A stretch of 64,000 bases of DNA from Stutzerimonas stutzeri (lineage in GTDB: Bacteria > Pseudomonadota > Gammaproteobacteria > Pseudomonadales > Pseudomonadaceae). The first letter of the stretch is position 1. Each line of letters starts with the position of its first letter. The notes beneath the pieces were generated by a model. That model did not search any database. It saw only the letters and a list, made by a program, of their open reading frames with translations, and was not told the origin of the DNA. Both the position numbers and the translations under genes were made by a program. The stretch lies in the NCBI RefSeq assembly GCF_002890895.1, contig NZ_POUL01000002.1:434001-498000 (forward strand). The letters are read 5' to 3'. This document shows, one piece after another, positions 28,456 through 39,002 of the stretch.

Positions 28456-29271
28456 ATGAAGCTTGTTTCTTTCAATATCAATGGTTTAAGAGCCAGACCT
28501 CATCAGCTTTCCGCAATCATCGAGAAGCATCAGCCTGACGTGATTGGCTTGCAGGAAACCAAGGTGTCTGACGAACAGTTCCCGCAGGCCGAGATAGAGG
28601 CCCTTGGTTATCACGTCCATTTTCATGGCCAGAAAGGTCATTACGGTGTCGCGCTGCTGTCACGACAGGCCCCGCTGGAAATCCACAAAGGCTTTCCCGG
28701 CGATGGCGAGGAATCGCAGAAGCGCTTCATCTGGGGTCGGTTCGCAGACAGCAATGGCGAGCCGGTTACGGTCATGAACGGTTATTTCCCTCAGGGCGAG
28801 AGCCGCATCCACCCCACCAAGTTTCCGGCCAAGACTAAGTTCTATGCCGACCTCCAGGCGCTGCTGGAAGAACGTTTTACCCCTGAGCAATCCGTAGCCG
28901 TGATGGGCGACTTCAACATCTCACCCGAAGATTGCGACATCGGCATTGGTGAGGTAAACGCCAAGCGCTGGCTGCGCACGGGCAAATGCAGCTTCCTGCC
29001 GGAGGAACGCGAGTGGCTGACACGATTGAAGAACTGGGGTCTGCAGGACAGCTTTCGCACGCTGAATCCTGAAGTGGTTGATCGCTTCAGCTGGTTCGAC
29101 TACCGCAGCCGAGGCTTCGAAGACGACCCACGCCGGGGGCTGCGCATTGACCTGATCCTGACCACCGCGGGCCTGCACGAGCGCGTCACGGATTGCGGCG
29201 TCGACTATGACATCCGCAGCATGGAAAAGCCGTCGGACCATTGCCCCGTCTGGATCGAGCTGGGCCAATAA
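28456..29271 (+). CDS. xthA: Exodeoxyribonuclease III
   Basis: XthA is an AP endonuclease and 3'-5' exonuclease of base-excision repair. The 271-residue protein has the EEP-family motifs: LQETK with catalytic Glu34, GDFNI near residue 152, and the terminal SDHCPVW with the active-site Asp-His. The ATG at 28456 gives the conserved [14 protein letters not shown] start; an upstream in-frame ATG at 28387 would add 23 unrelated residues. It is divergent from the acetyltransferase and stands alone. A short CGTGCG/CGCACG hairpin (29277-29292) follows without a T-run. Confidence 0.95.
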   Translation: MKLVSFNINGLRARPHQLSAIIEKHQPDVIGLQETKVSDEQFPQAEIEALGYHVHFHGQKGHYGVALLSRQAPLEIHKGFPGDGEESQKRFIWGRFADSNGEPVTVMNGYFPQGESRIHPTKFPAKTKFYADLQALLEERFTPEQSVAVMGDFNISPEDCDIGIGEVNAKRWLRTGKCSFLPEEREWLTRLKNWGLQDSFRTLNPEVVDRFSWFDYRSRGFEDDPRRGLRIDLILTTAGLHERVTDCGVDYDIRSMEKPSDHCPVWIELGQ

Positions 29272-29351
29272 CTGCGCGTGCGATGCCGCACGTGTGGAGC
29301 CCAGAACGCATATTTGCGAGCTGATCGACATCTTCGATCCATCGCAGTCAG

Positions 29352-29383
29352 CTGTCACATAACGGTAAGCAAAGCGTCTTAAT
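29352..29383 (+). promoter_or_regulatory. Putative Pho box and -10 of the PstS-OmpA fusion gene
   Basis: CTGTCAC (29352-29358), a 4-nt spacer and CGGTAAG (29363-29369) resemble two Pho half-sites (CTGTCAT, 11-bp period). The second half matches at only four of seven positions. Eight nt later comes CTTAAT (29378-29383), a plausible -10. The layout is the same as at the phoX site in this window. PhoB control also suits a phosphate-binding protein. Confidence 0.5.
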
Positions 29384-29416
29384 CTCCCCCGCTTCTTTGA
29401 AAGGGAGAGTCGTCGC

Positions 29417-30787
29417 ATGACAGCTTCAGCGTCCGCCAGCACCATGAGGAAACGGGCGCTGTGCCTGTGGGTCTTCGGCCTGCTTTGCGCCAGCCCGCTC
29501 GCGCTAGGTGAGCCATTGGCTGCGCCTGCTGCCAACAGTCCAGTGCTGCGCATACAGGGATCGAATACAGTCGGTGCGAAGCTCGCGCCGATGCTTCTAG
29601 CCGGTTTCTTCGAAGCGCAGGGTTTGAATTCAGTACGGATCGGCCCAGCCGGCAAGGAGAACGAACAGCGTATCAGTGCCGTCGACAGCTCCGGCCGAAC
29701 CTATCATGCATTGGTTGCAGCACACGGCACCGGCACCGGGTTCGCCGGGCTCAAGGACGGTTCCTCCGATCTCGCCGCCGCTTCGCGCCCAATCAAGGAC
29801 AGCGAGCATGCAAGTCTCGCCAGCTTGGGCGATCTACGCAGCGCAGACGCCGAACAAGTAATCGCCATCGACGGATTGGCGATCATCGTCAGCCCGGACA
29901 ACCCGGTCTCCTCCCTCAGCGTTGAGCAAGTCGCTAGCCTGTTTACCGGCGAGATTCGTAACTGGAAAGCGCTCGGCGGGAAGGACGTTCCGGTCGAGCT
30001 GCATGCACGGGATGATCAGTCGGGCACCTACGACACTTTCAAGGAGCTGGTACTTGGCGTCCAAGGCAAGACACTGGCCGCGGACGCCGCCCGCTATGAA
30101 TCCAATGATCAGCTTTCGCAGATCGTCAGCAGCCGTCCCGGCGCGATCGGTTTTGTTGGCCTGGCATCGGTAGGCAAAGCCCGCGCGCTGGCGATAGCCG
30201 ACGGCGATTCTCAGCCTATGCTGCCCAGCAAAGCGTTAGTGGCGACTGAAGATTATCCGTTGTCGCGGCGGCTGTTTTTTTACGCCAATCCGGTGCAGCA
30301 GTCGCAATGGACCCGGACCTTTCTGAGCTTCGTGCACAGCGCCGCTGGCCAGGCCATCGTTGCTAAATCTGGCTACATTGGACAGGCCATCGACGCGATC
30401 AGCCTCTCGCCCTCTCCTGACATGCCGCAGCCGTATCAGACCCTCGCCAGCCAGGCGCAGCGGTTGACAGTGAATTTCCGCTTCGATGAAGGCAGCGCAC
30501 GGCTGGACAACAAGGCGCAACGTGACGTGGAGCGTCTGATCAATTATCTGCAGAGCACCAACAAAACGATGAGCGCAGCGGTGCTGGTTGGATTCGGTGA
30601 CGCTCGCGGCGAACCGGCGCGTACCGCTTTGCTCTCCAAACTTCGCGCCATGGCCGTACGTAGAGAACTTGCTAGAGGCGGGGTACTTGTTAAAGAAATC
30701 AACGGCTTAGGAGATTATCTTCCAGTAGCCTCGAATACACCGAGCGGCCGCGTCAAGAACCGCCGCGTCGAAGTATGGGTGTATTGA
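29417..30787 (+). CDS. PstS-like phosphate-binding domain fused to a C-terminal OmpA-like domain
   Basis: The protein has 456 residues. A signal peptide (~1-31, basic MRKR then a hydrophobic stretch to ALG) is followed by a PstS-like fold (~45-320): IQGSNTVGAK, the RPIKDSEHASL segment, SVEQVASLFTGEIRNWKALGG and the ligand-loop RDDQSGTYDTFKELVL near 195-210. A linker leads to an OmpA-like peptidoglycan-binding domain (~350-456) ending in the NRRVEVWVY motif. The architecture implies a periplasmic phosphate (or related anion) binder tethered to the cell wall. A GGGAG ribosome site and a possible Pho box precede it. No pst permease genes are nearby, so it may be a sensor or scavenger rather than a transporter subunit. 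Confidence 0.85.
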   Translation: MTASASASTMRKRALCLWVFGLLCASPLALGEPLAAPAANSPVLRIQGSNTVGAKLAPMLLAGFFEAQGLNSVRIGPAGKENEQRISAVDSSGRTYHALVAAHGTGTGFAGLKDGSSDLAAASRPIKDSEHASLASLGDLRSADAEQVIAIDGLAIIVSPDNPVSSLSVEQVASLFTGEIRNWKALGGKDVPVELHARDDQSGTYDTFKELVLGVQGKTLAADAARYESNDQLSQIVSSRPGAIGFVGLASVGKARALAIADGDSQPMLPSKALVATEDYPLSRRLFFYANPVQQSQWTRTFLSFVHSAAGQAIVAKSGYIGQAIDAISLSPSPDMPQPYQTLASQAQRLTVNFRFDEGSARLDNKAQRDVERLINYLQSTNKTMSAAVLVGFGDARGEPARTALLSKLRAMAVRRELARGGVLVKEINGLGDYLPVASNTPSGRVKNRRVEVWVY

Positions 30788-30894
30788 GCGATCTGGTGCC
30801 AGTGCAAGATCGTATCGGTCGATAGCCAGCGGCGTACTGTTACGTCGACGCCAGCACGATTAAGCTCGGACGATTTCCAGCAGCGGAAACGATC

Positions 30895-31830
30895 ATGTAT
30901 CTGGTTTGTGGCGAAGCCCTGTTCGACGTTTTTGTAGCCCCGGGAGGCGCCCCCCGCAATCGCCTGAGTCTCGACGCGGTGGCTGGCGGCTCCCCCTTTA
31001 ACGTAGCAGTCGGCCTCTCGCGTTTGGGGACGCCGTCGGCTCTGTTGACTGGCATGTCTCAAGACCACTTGGGCCAGCAACTTCGACAAGTGCTCGAGGA
31101 CGAAGGGGTCGATAGGCACTATCTGATCGACTTCGATGCACCCACCACACTGGCGATGGTCGCATTGGGCGCCAACGGCTCTCCCGTCTACAGCTTTCGT
31201 GGCGAAGGTTGCGCTGATCGCCTGCCACGCGAGGAGCATCTCGTCCCGCTCGGCGAGGAGATCCGCGGCATCCACCTCGGCTCCTACTCGATCGTGACCG
31301 CCCCGATCGCCGACACCCTGCTGTCGCTGGTGCGCCGCGAAAACAAGCGCCGGCTCATTTCGCTCGACCCGAACATCCGCCTGAACGTCGAACCGGACCT
31401 GGCCCGCTGGCGCGAGCGCGTCGAGGCGATAGCCGCGCTGGCGCATCTCATCAAAGTCAGCGATGAGGATCTGGCTCTGCTCTATCCCGGCGAAGCCCCC
31501 GAATCCATTGCCAAGCGCTGGTTGCAAGGAAGCTGTGAACTGGTGGCGCTGACCAGAGGCCGAGAAGGCGCGCAGTTGTTCAGCCGTCGCCATGGCGAGT
31601 TTTATGTGACCGCAGTAGCTGTCACCGTGCGCGATACGGTTGGCGCCGGCGATACCTTTCAGGCCGCCCTGCTCAGCTTTCTGCATGACCATCAGCTGGA
31701 TACCGCCCAAGCGTTGGCGCAGATTCAGCGTGATCAACTACAGGCCTTGCTGGCGTTTGCTGTCCAGGCTGCCGCGATCACCTGCTCCCGTCGCGGCCCG
31801 GATCTACCCTACCGATACGAAATTGTCTGA
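30895..31830 (+). CDS. mtlZ: Fructokinase of the mannitol locus (PfkB family)
   Basis: This 311-residue sugar kinase of the PfkB/ribokinase family has signature 1 (AGGSPFNVAVGLSRLG, ~30-45) and signature 2 (RDTVGAGDTFQAALL, ~246-260, with catalytic Asp in GAGD). In the P. fluorescens mtl operon MtlZ phosphorylates the fructose made by mannitol oxidation; the neighbourhood supports the same role. Unlike the P. fluorescens order, where mtlZ is at the operon end, here it precedes mtlR. No strong promoter was identified upstream. Confidence 0.85.
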   Translation: MYLVCGEALFDVFVAPGGAPRNRLSLDAVAGGSPFNVAVGLSRLGTPSALLTGMSQDHLGQQLRQVLEDEGVDRHYLIDFDAPTTLAMVALGANGSPVYSFRGEGCADRLPREEHLVPLGEEIRGIHLGSYSIVTAPIADTLLSLVRRENKRRLISLDPNIRLNVEPDLARWRERVEAIAALAHLIKVSDEDLALLYPGEAPESIAKRWLQGSCELVALTRGREGAQLFSRRHGEFYVTAVAVTVRDTVGAGDTFQAALLSFLHDHQLDTAQALAQIQRDQLQALLAFAVQAAAITCSRRGPDLPYRYEIV

Positions 31831-31899
31831 CAGGTTGGCCGCAACAGCACGAACGTCTATAACCCCAAGGGGACAAGAATAAGGGCGACGGAACCGGGC

Positions 31900-32805
31900 A
31901 TGAAAGCGTTGAAGATCTCCGACCCATCCTACGAACTGATGGATGATCACCATGGCAACTCACTGATCTACCGAGAGCATGGCTTTCCCTGTCCGCTTGT
32001 GCGCTGGCACAACCACAAGGAATACGAACTGCACCTGATCGTAGCCAGCTCAGGGAAGGTGTTCGTCGGAGACTACGTCGGCAATTTTGGTCCCGACAGC
32101 CTGTTTCTCACCGGGCCAAATCTGCCACATAACTGGATCAGCCAGGTCGACGAAGATGAGGTCGTCGCCAAGCGGGACATGCTGGTTAACTTCACCGATG
32201 AATTATTCGAAGCAGGCCATAACGTCTTTTCCGAATTACGCAGCCTGACACCAATGCTCGAACGTTCGCGCTACGGGATCGAGTATCGCTGCCCTCACAC
32301 CATTGCCGAGGCCAGCAGACTGATGCACCGGGTTGCTGACAGCCGCGGTGCCACCCGCCTCGGCTATTTTCTGATCATGCTGGAGCTGCTCGCCAGCTGC
32401 GAAGACTACCAGCTGCTCTCCGGCGCTACCTCGGCACAGCTCGGCGACGAACACCACGCCGATCGAACCAACATGGCGGTCAATTACATCTTCGACAACT
32501 ACATGCGTGAGCTGCCTCTCGAGGAAGTCGCCGGGCATCTGGGTATGAAACCCACGTACTTTTCCCGTTTTTTTAAACGTGCCACTGGCCGTTGCTACGT
32601 TGAGTTCGTCAACAGTCTGCGCATCAGCAAATCCTGCGAGTTGCTGCTCGATAACGACAAGCCGGTCACTGATGTCTGCTTCGAGTCAGGCTTCAACAAC
32701 CTGTCCAACTTCAACCGCCGCTTCCAGCAACTAAAGGGCATGACGCCGTCGTGTTATCGCCGCCTGGTGGAGCAGCGACTGACCGAGCAGAACCTCGCCA
32801 GCTGA
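31900..32805 (+). CDS. mtlR: AraC family activator of the mannitol operon
   Basis: This 301-residue regulator has an N-terminal AraC-type cupin region (~20-150, including RWHNHKEYELHLIV near 33-46) and C-terminal paired helix-turn-helix motifs (~195-295: PLEEVAGHLGMKPTYFSRFFKR and the second, VTDVCFESGFNNLSNFNRRF; each about 20 residues). It matches MtlR, which activates mtlE expression with mannitol, sorbitol or arabitol in P. fluorescens. It lies 70 bp after mtlZ and 294 bp ahead of mtlE. Confidence 0.9.
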   Translation: MKALKISDPSYELMDDHHGNSLIYREHGFPCPLVRWHNHKEYELHLIVASSGKVFVGDYVGNFGPDSLFLTGPNLPHNWISQVDEDEVVAKRDMLVNFTDELFEAGHNVFSELRSLTPMLERSRYGIEYRCPHTIAEASRLMHRVADSRGATRLGYFLIMLELLASCEDYQLLSGATSAQLGDEHHADRTNMAVNYIFDNYMRELPLEEVAGHLGMKPTYFSRFFKRATGRCYVEFVNSLRISKSCELLLDNDKPVTDVCFESGFNNLSNFNRRFQQLKGMTPSCYRRLVEQRLTEQNLAS

Positions 32806-33099
32806 TACGCATCCTCGCTCCCTGCCGCAACAAAGATGACGTTACGCTTCGCCCTTTTCGGTTATGCCGCCCGCAGGCTTGGCACAGCTGCGGCGCTTCG
32901 CGGTGCTTGGATGTGCTCGTCACTTGCCTTTAATCACTGATAAAGGAGTGCAAAAAAGTACCAGATGACGTGCAGTCAGGGCTTTGTGACCTGACATCCC
33001 TGGCGTTGTAATGCTCGTGAGCCGCTCGTACGGCAGTAAGCGAGCAACAACAAAAACAATAAGTGCTTCCGCCCTCCGGCTGCGGAAGAGGAGCCCTAG
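32806..33099 (+). promoter_or_regulatory. mtlR-mtlE intergenic control region with an inverted repeat
   Basis: This 294-bp region should contain the MtlR-activated promoter. The clearest element is an interrupted inverted repeat at 32921-32950: CACT-TG-CCTTTA, an 8-nt loop, TAAAGG-AGTG. No T-run follows on the + strand, so it is not an obvious mtlR terminator and may be an operator. I could not fix the -35/-10 boxes. Confidence 0.4.
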
Positions 33100-34407
33100 A
33101 TGAAACTCGCAAAATTGCTGATCGGAACCACCTGCATCGCAGTAATCGGCGCGACGCAAGCCGCCGAGACCTTGACCGTCGCCACCGTCAACAACGCTGA
33201 CATGATCCGTATGCAGCGCCTGTCCAAGACCTTCGAAGAACAGCATCCCGACATTGACCTCAATTGGGTCGTACTGGAAGAAAACGTCCTGCGCCAGCGC
33301 CTGACCACAGACATTGCCACTCAGGGCGGTCAGTTCGACGTCCTCACCATCGGCATGTACGAGGCCTCGCTCTGGGGCGAAAAAGGCTGGCTGGCGCCCA
33401 TGACCAACCTTCCTGACAACTACAACCTCGACGATATCTTCCCCTCTGTGCGCGAGGGCCTGTCAGTCGATGGCACCCTCTATGCCCTACCGTTTTATGC
33501 CGAAAGCTCGATGACCTACTACCGCACCGATCTGTTCGAACAGGCCGGACTGGACATGCCGGAGCACCCGACCTGGACGCAGATGGCTGAATTCGCCGAG
33601 AAGCTGCATAAGCCAGGCGAAGAGCAATACGGCATCTGCCTGCGCGGCAAGGCTGGTTGGGGCGAGAACATGGCACTGGTCACCACCGTGGCCAATTCGT
33701 TCGGCGCGCGATGGTTCGATGAAAATTGGCAGCCCGAATTCAACGGCCCGGAATGGACCAAAGCCGCCAATTTCTACGTCGATCTGTTAAGCAAATATGG
33801 CCCACCAGGCGCATCCAGCAACGGCTTTAACGAAAACCTGGCGCTATTCAACAGCGGCAAGTGCGCCATGTGGGTGGATGCCACTGTCGCCGGCTCGTTC
33901 GTTACCGACGCGTCACAGAGCAAGGTTGCTGAGAAAGTCGGTTTCACCTTCGCGCCACAGCAGACGACCGACAAAGGCTCAGCCTGGCTCTACTCCTGGG
34001 CGTTGGCTATTCCAACCAGCTCGCAGAAAAAAGACGCTGCCAAAACCTTCGCCGCCTGGGCCACTTCCCAGTCTTACGCTGACCTGGTGGCCAAGACCGA
34101 CGGCGTCACCAACGTGCCGCCGGGCACCCGGGAGTCCACCTACAGCGAGGAATACATGGCGGCCGCCCCCTTTGCCAAGATCACCCTTGAATCGCTGAAG
34201 CAAGCTGATCCGGCCTCACCATCCGCAAAGCCGGTGCCTTATATCGGCATTCAATTGGTGACTATCCCCGAGTTCCAGGCCATTGGCACCCAGGTCGGCA
34301 AGATGTTCTCCGCCGCGCTCACCGGGCAAATGCCAGTCGAACAGATGCTGACGGCTGTGCAGCAAACGACCACACGTGAAATGAAGCGCGCCGGCTACCC
34401 GAAGTAG
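33100..34407 (+). CDS. mtlE: Polyol ABC transporter periplasmic binding protein
   Basis: This 435-residue family 1 solute-binding protein has a signal peptide (1-22, ending GATQAA before ETLTVA). The mature part shows the extended SBP_bac_1 pattern for sugars: LNWVVLEENVLRQRL, FYAESSMTYYRTDLFEQAGL near 130-150, and FNSGKCAMWVDATVAG near 250-265. It is first of six genes in the order mtlEFGKDY, which identifies it as the mannitol/sorbitol/arabitol binder. A stable hairpin separates it from mtlF, as expected for a binding protein needed in excess. Confidence 0.94.
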   Translation: MKLAKLLIGTTCIAVIGATQAAETLTVATVNNADMIRMQRLSKTFEEQHPDIDLNWVVLEENVLRQRLTTDIATQGGQFDVLTIGMYEASLWGEKGWLAPMTNLPDNYNLDDIFPSVREGLSVDGTLYALPFYAESSMTYYRTDLFEQAGLDMPEHPTWTQMAEFAEKLHKPGEEQYGICLRGKAGWGENMALVTTVANSFGARWFDENWQPEFNGPEWTKAANFYVDLLSKYGPPGASSNGFNENLALFNSGKCAMWVDATVAGSFVTDASQSKVAEKVGFTFAPQQTTDKGSAWLYSWALAIPTSSQKKDAAKTFAAWATSQSYADLVAKTDGVTNVPPGTRESTYSEEYMAAAPFAKITLESLKQADPASPSAKPVPYIGIQLVTIPEFQAIGTQVGKMFSAALTGQMPVEQMLTAVQQTTTREMKRAGYPK

Positions 34408-34432
34408 ACCGACAGTAGGCATCCCACCGGAC

Positions 34433-34450
34433 AGGGCTCACCTGAGCCCT
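34433..34450 (+). other. Intercistronic hairpin between mtlE and mtlF
   Basis: AGGGCTCA/TGAGCCCT forms a perfect 8-bp palindrome with a minimal loop, 26 nt after the mtlE stop. No T-run follows. It probably stabilises mtlE mRNA or limits read-through into the permease genes. Confidence 0.6.
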
Positions 34451-34479
34451 CATGGCCTTCTATCAGCCGGAGCACGCCC

Positions 34480-35424
34480 ATGGCTACCACGACCACAGCC
34501 TTGCCCAAGGCCCCTGTTACCGAAACGGCAAGCAAGTCGAACGAGCGCAAGCCGCGCCGGTTCGCACCCAGCTGGTTCCTCGTCAGCCCCTCCGTTGCGC
34601 TGTTGCTGCTGTGGATGCTGGTACCGCTGTCGATGACGGTCTATTTCTCTGTGATTCGCTACAACCTGCTCTATCCCGGCGAGAATGATTTCGTCGGGCT
34701 GGAGAACTTCCACTACTTCCTGACCGATGCCGGCTTCATGCCCGGCATGATCAACACCTTGCTGCTGGTCGGCAGTGTGCTGCTGATCAGCGTCGTGCTC
34801 GGTGTGCTGATCTCCGCATTGCTGGAGGCGGCTGATTTCGCCGGCCGCGGCATCGTTCGCGTGCTGCTGATTTCGCCGTTCTTCATCATGCCGACCGTCA
34901 GCGCCCTGGTTTGGAAAAACCTGATCTACCATCCGGTATCCGGCATCCTCGCCGCGGTCTGGAAGTTCTTCGGTGCGCAGCCGATCGACTGGTTGGCCCA
35001 ACATCCGCTGCTCTCAATCATCATCATCGTGTCCTGGCAGTGGCTGCCCTTCGCGATCCTCATTCTGATGACCGCCATGCAGTCCCTGGATCAGGAGCAG
35101 AAGGAAGCCGCTCGCCTCGATGGGGCCGGCCCGGTCGCCATCTTCTGGCACCTGACATTGCCGCACCTGGCGCGCCCCATCGCCGTGGTGGTGATGATTG
35201 AGACCATTTTTCTGTTGTCCGTTTTCGCAGAAATCTTCACCACCACCAGTGGCGGCCCCGGCTACGCCTCCACGAACCTCGCCTACCTGATCTACACCCA
35301 GGCGCTGCTGCAGTTCGACGTTGGCATGGCATCAGCCGGCGGCCTGATCGCAGTGGTAATTGCCAATATCGCAGCGATCATCCTGGTGCGGATGCTCGGC
35401 AAGAATCTCACCGAAAAATACTGA
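34480..35424 (+). CDS. mtlF: Polyol ABC transporter permease MtlF
   Basis: This 314-residue inner-membrane permease has six predicted helices (MalF-type sugar permease) after a ~25-residue basic, cytoplasmic N-terminus. The EAA motif contacting MtlK is EQKEAARLDGAGPVAIFWHL (~205-224). GGAG stands 8 nt upstream of the ATG. It pairs with MtlG encoded 10 bp downstream to form the channel. Confidence 0.94.
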   Translation: MATTTTALPKAPVTETASKSNERKPRRFAPSWFLVSPSVALLLLWMLVPLSMTVYFSVIRYNLLYPGENDFVGLENFHYFLTDAGFMPGMINTLLLVGSVLLISVVLGVLISALLEAADFAGRGIVRVLLISPFFIMPTVSALVWKNLIYHPVSGILAAVWKFFGAQPIDWLAQHPLLSIIIIVSWQWLPFAILILMTAMQSLDQEQKEAARLDGAGPVAIFWHLTLPHLARPIAVVVMIETIFLLSVFAEIFTTTSGGPGYASTNLAYLIYTQALLQFDVGMASAGGLIAVVIANIAAIILVRMLGKNLTEKY

Positions 35425-35434
35425 GGACAGACCG

Positions 35435-36268
<834 letters not shown>

Positions 36269-36305
36269 CGCCGACGAGCCAACAAGAACAACAGAGGATT
36301 CGAAC

Positions 36306-37409
<1,104 letters not shown>

Positions 37410-37447
37410 TAACCAACCCGATTTAGCCACAGCCATCTCGCAGACCA

Positions 37448-37470
37448 ATCGCTGCTATCACGGCAGCGAT
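37448..37470 (+). other. Hairpin between mtlK and mtlD
   Basis: ATCGCTGC/GCAGCGAT forms an 8-bp stem with a 7-nt loop. No T-run follows, so it probably separates transporter and catabolic mRNA segments by processing rather than by termination. Confidence 0.45.
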
Positions 37471-37513
37471 CACACCGCCGGCTATCCCCCTTCCACGCCC
37501 AGCGAGGCCTGAC

Positions 37514-38992
37514 ATGAAGCTGAATGAACAGAACCTGCCGCAGCTGCCGGCGCACATTGCCCGCCCCTCCTACACGCTTGAATCGGTTACGGCCGGTATC
37601 GCACACATCGGAGTAGGTGGTTTTCATCGTGCCCATCAGGCAGCCTATACCGATGCGCTGATGAACACAGGCGAAGGTCTTGATTGGGGCATCTGCGGCA
37701 TTGGCACTCGTGTCGATGAGCTGCCCATGCGTGACGCGCTCGCCTCGCAGAACCATCTCTATACATTGGTGGAGCTTGATGACCGGCCGGACACTGAAGT
37801 TCGTGTCATCGGCAGCCTCCGCGACATGCTGCTGGTTCCTCGCGATGGATCTGAAGCGGTGGTCGCACGCCTTGCCGATCCTGCCATCCGCATCGTCTCG
37901 TTGACCATTACCGAGGGCGGGTACTGTCTCGACGACAGCACCGGTCAGTTCAACGCCTCGCTGCCGCACATCCAGCATGATCTGGAAAATCCGCGAACGC
38001 CTATCAGCGTCTTCGGCCTACTCTGCGCCGCCCTAGCCAGGCGTCGCGGCGAAGGCACGGGACCGTTTACGGTGATGTCCTGCGATAACCTGCCCCACAA
38101 TGGCGACGTTACCCAAAAGGCGACGCTGGCCTTCGCCAATCTGGTCGATCCCGAGCTGGCTGGCTGGATTGAAAGCAACGTCAGTTTTCCCAATGCCATG
38201 GTCGACCGGATTACGCCGATGACCAGCGCAGCGCACCGCAAGCATCTGAAGCAGCAGCACGGCATCGACGACGCCTGGCCAGTGGTTTGCGAGCCGTTCG
38301 TCCAGTGGGTGCTGGAGGACAAATTCGTCGCCGGCCGGCCTGCTTGGAACAAGGTCGGCGTGCAGTTCACCGACGACGTAGCGCCCTACGAAGAGATGAA
38401 GATCAAGCTGCTCAATGGCAGCCATCTGGCGCTGACCTACCTGGGCTTTCTGCGCGGCTATCGCTTCGTGCACGAAACCATGGCCGATCCGCTGTTCGTC
38501 GAGTACATCCGACGTTATATGGACGACGACGTCACGCCGCAGCTGGCCCATGTACCCGGTATCGACCTGACGGAGTACAAGCGGACCCTGATCGAACGGT
38601 TCTCAAACTGCGCGATCGCCGATCAGCTTGAGCGGGTCTGCTCAGACGGTTCGTCGAAATTTCCCAAGTTCACCGTGCCGACCATCAACCGGCTGATCGC
38701 TGACAATGCAGAATTGGACCGCGCTGCACTGGTCGTCGCTGCCTGGGCGATGTACCTCAAAGGCGTCGACGAGAACGGCACCCGGTACAGCATTCCCGAT
38801 CCACGCGCCGAGTTCTGCCAGGCTCTGGTCGAGGAGGATGAGGGGGTCGCCGAGCGGTTGCTGAGTCGTGAAGAAATCTTTGGCGCCCAGATCCCCCGCT
38901 CCCCGGCGTTTCGCGATGCGTTCGAGCGCAACCTCCTGAGGCTGAGGACGCTGGGTGTCAGCGGAACGCTCGATCTGTTACTGACGCGCTGA
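37514..38992 (+). CDS. mtlD: Mannitol 2-dehydrogenase (polyol long-chain dehydrogenase)
   Basis: MtlD oxidises D-mannitol to fructose with NAD+; the P. fluorescens enzyme also takes arabitol and sorbitol. The 492-residue protein belongs to the polyol-specific long-chain dehydrogenases: GVGGFHRAHQA (~35-45) in the cofactor region, TEGGYCLDD near residue 135, and the catalytic K-x4-N-x2-H triad Lys296, Asn301, His304. It is monomeric and cytoplasmic in this family. mtlY begins 10 bp after its stop. Confidence 0.95.
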   Translation: MKLNEQNLPQLPAHIARPSYTLESVTAGIAHIGVGGFHRAHQAAYTDALMNTGEGLDWGICGIGTRVDELPMRDALASQNHLYTLVELDDRPDTEVRVIGSLRDMLLVPRDGSEAVVARLADPAIRIVSLTITEGGYCLDDSTGQFNASLPHIQHDLENPRTPISVFGLLCAALARRRGEGTGPFTVMSCDNLPHNGDVTQKATLAFANLVDPELAGWIESNVSFPNAMVDRITPMTSAAHRKHLKQQHGIDDAWPVVCEPFVQWVLEDKFVAGRPAWNKVGVQFTDDVAPYEEMKIKLLNGSHLALTYLGFLRGYRFVHETMADPLFVEYIRRYMDDDVTPQLAHVPGIDLTEYKRTLIERFSNCAIADQLERVCSDGSSKFPKFTVPTINRLIADNAELDRAALVVAAWAMYLKGVDENGTRYSIPDPRAEFCQALVEEDEGVAERLLSREEIFGAQIPRSPAFRDAFERNLLRLRTLGVSGTLDLLLTR

Positions 38993-39002
38993 GGTCGACT
39001 CC

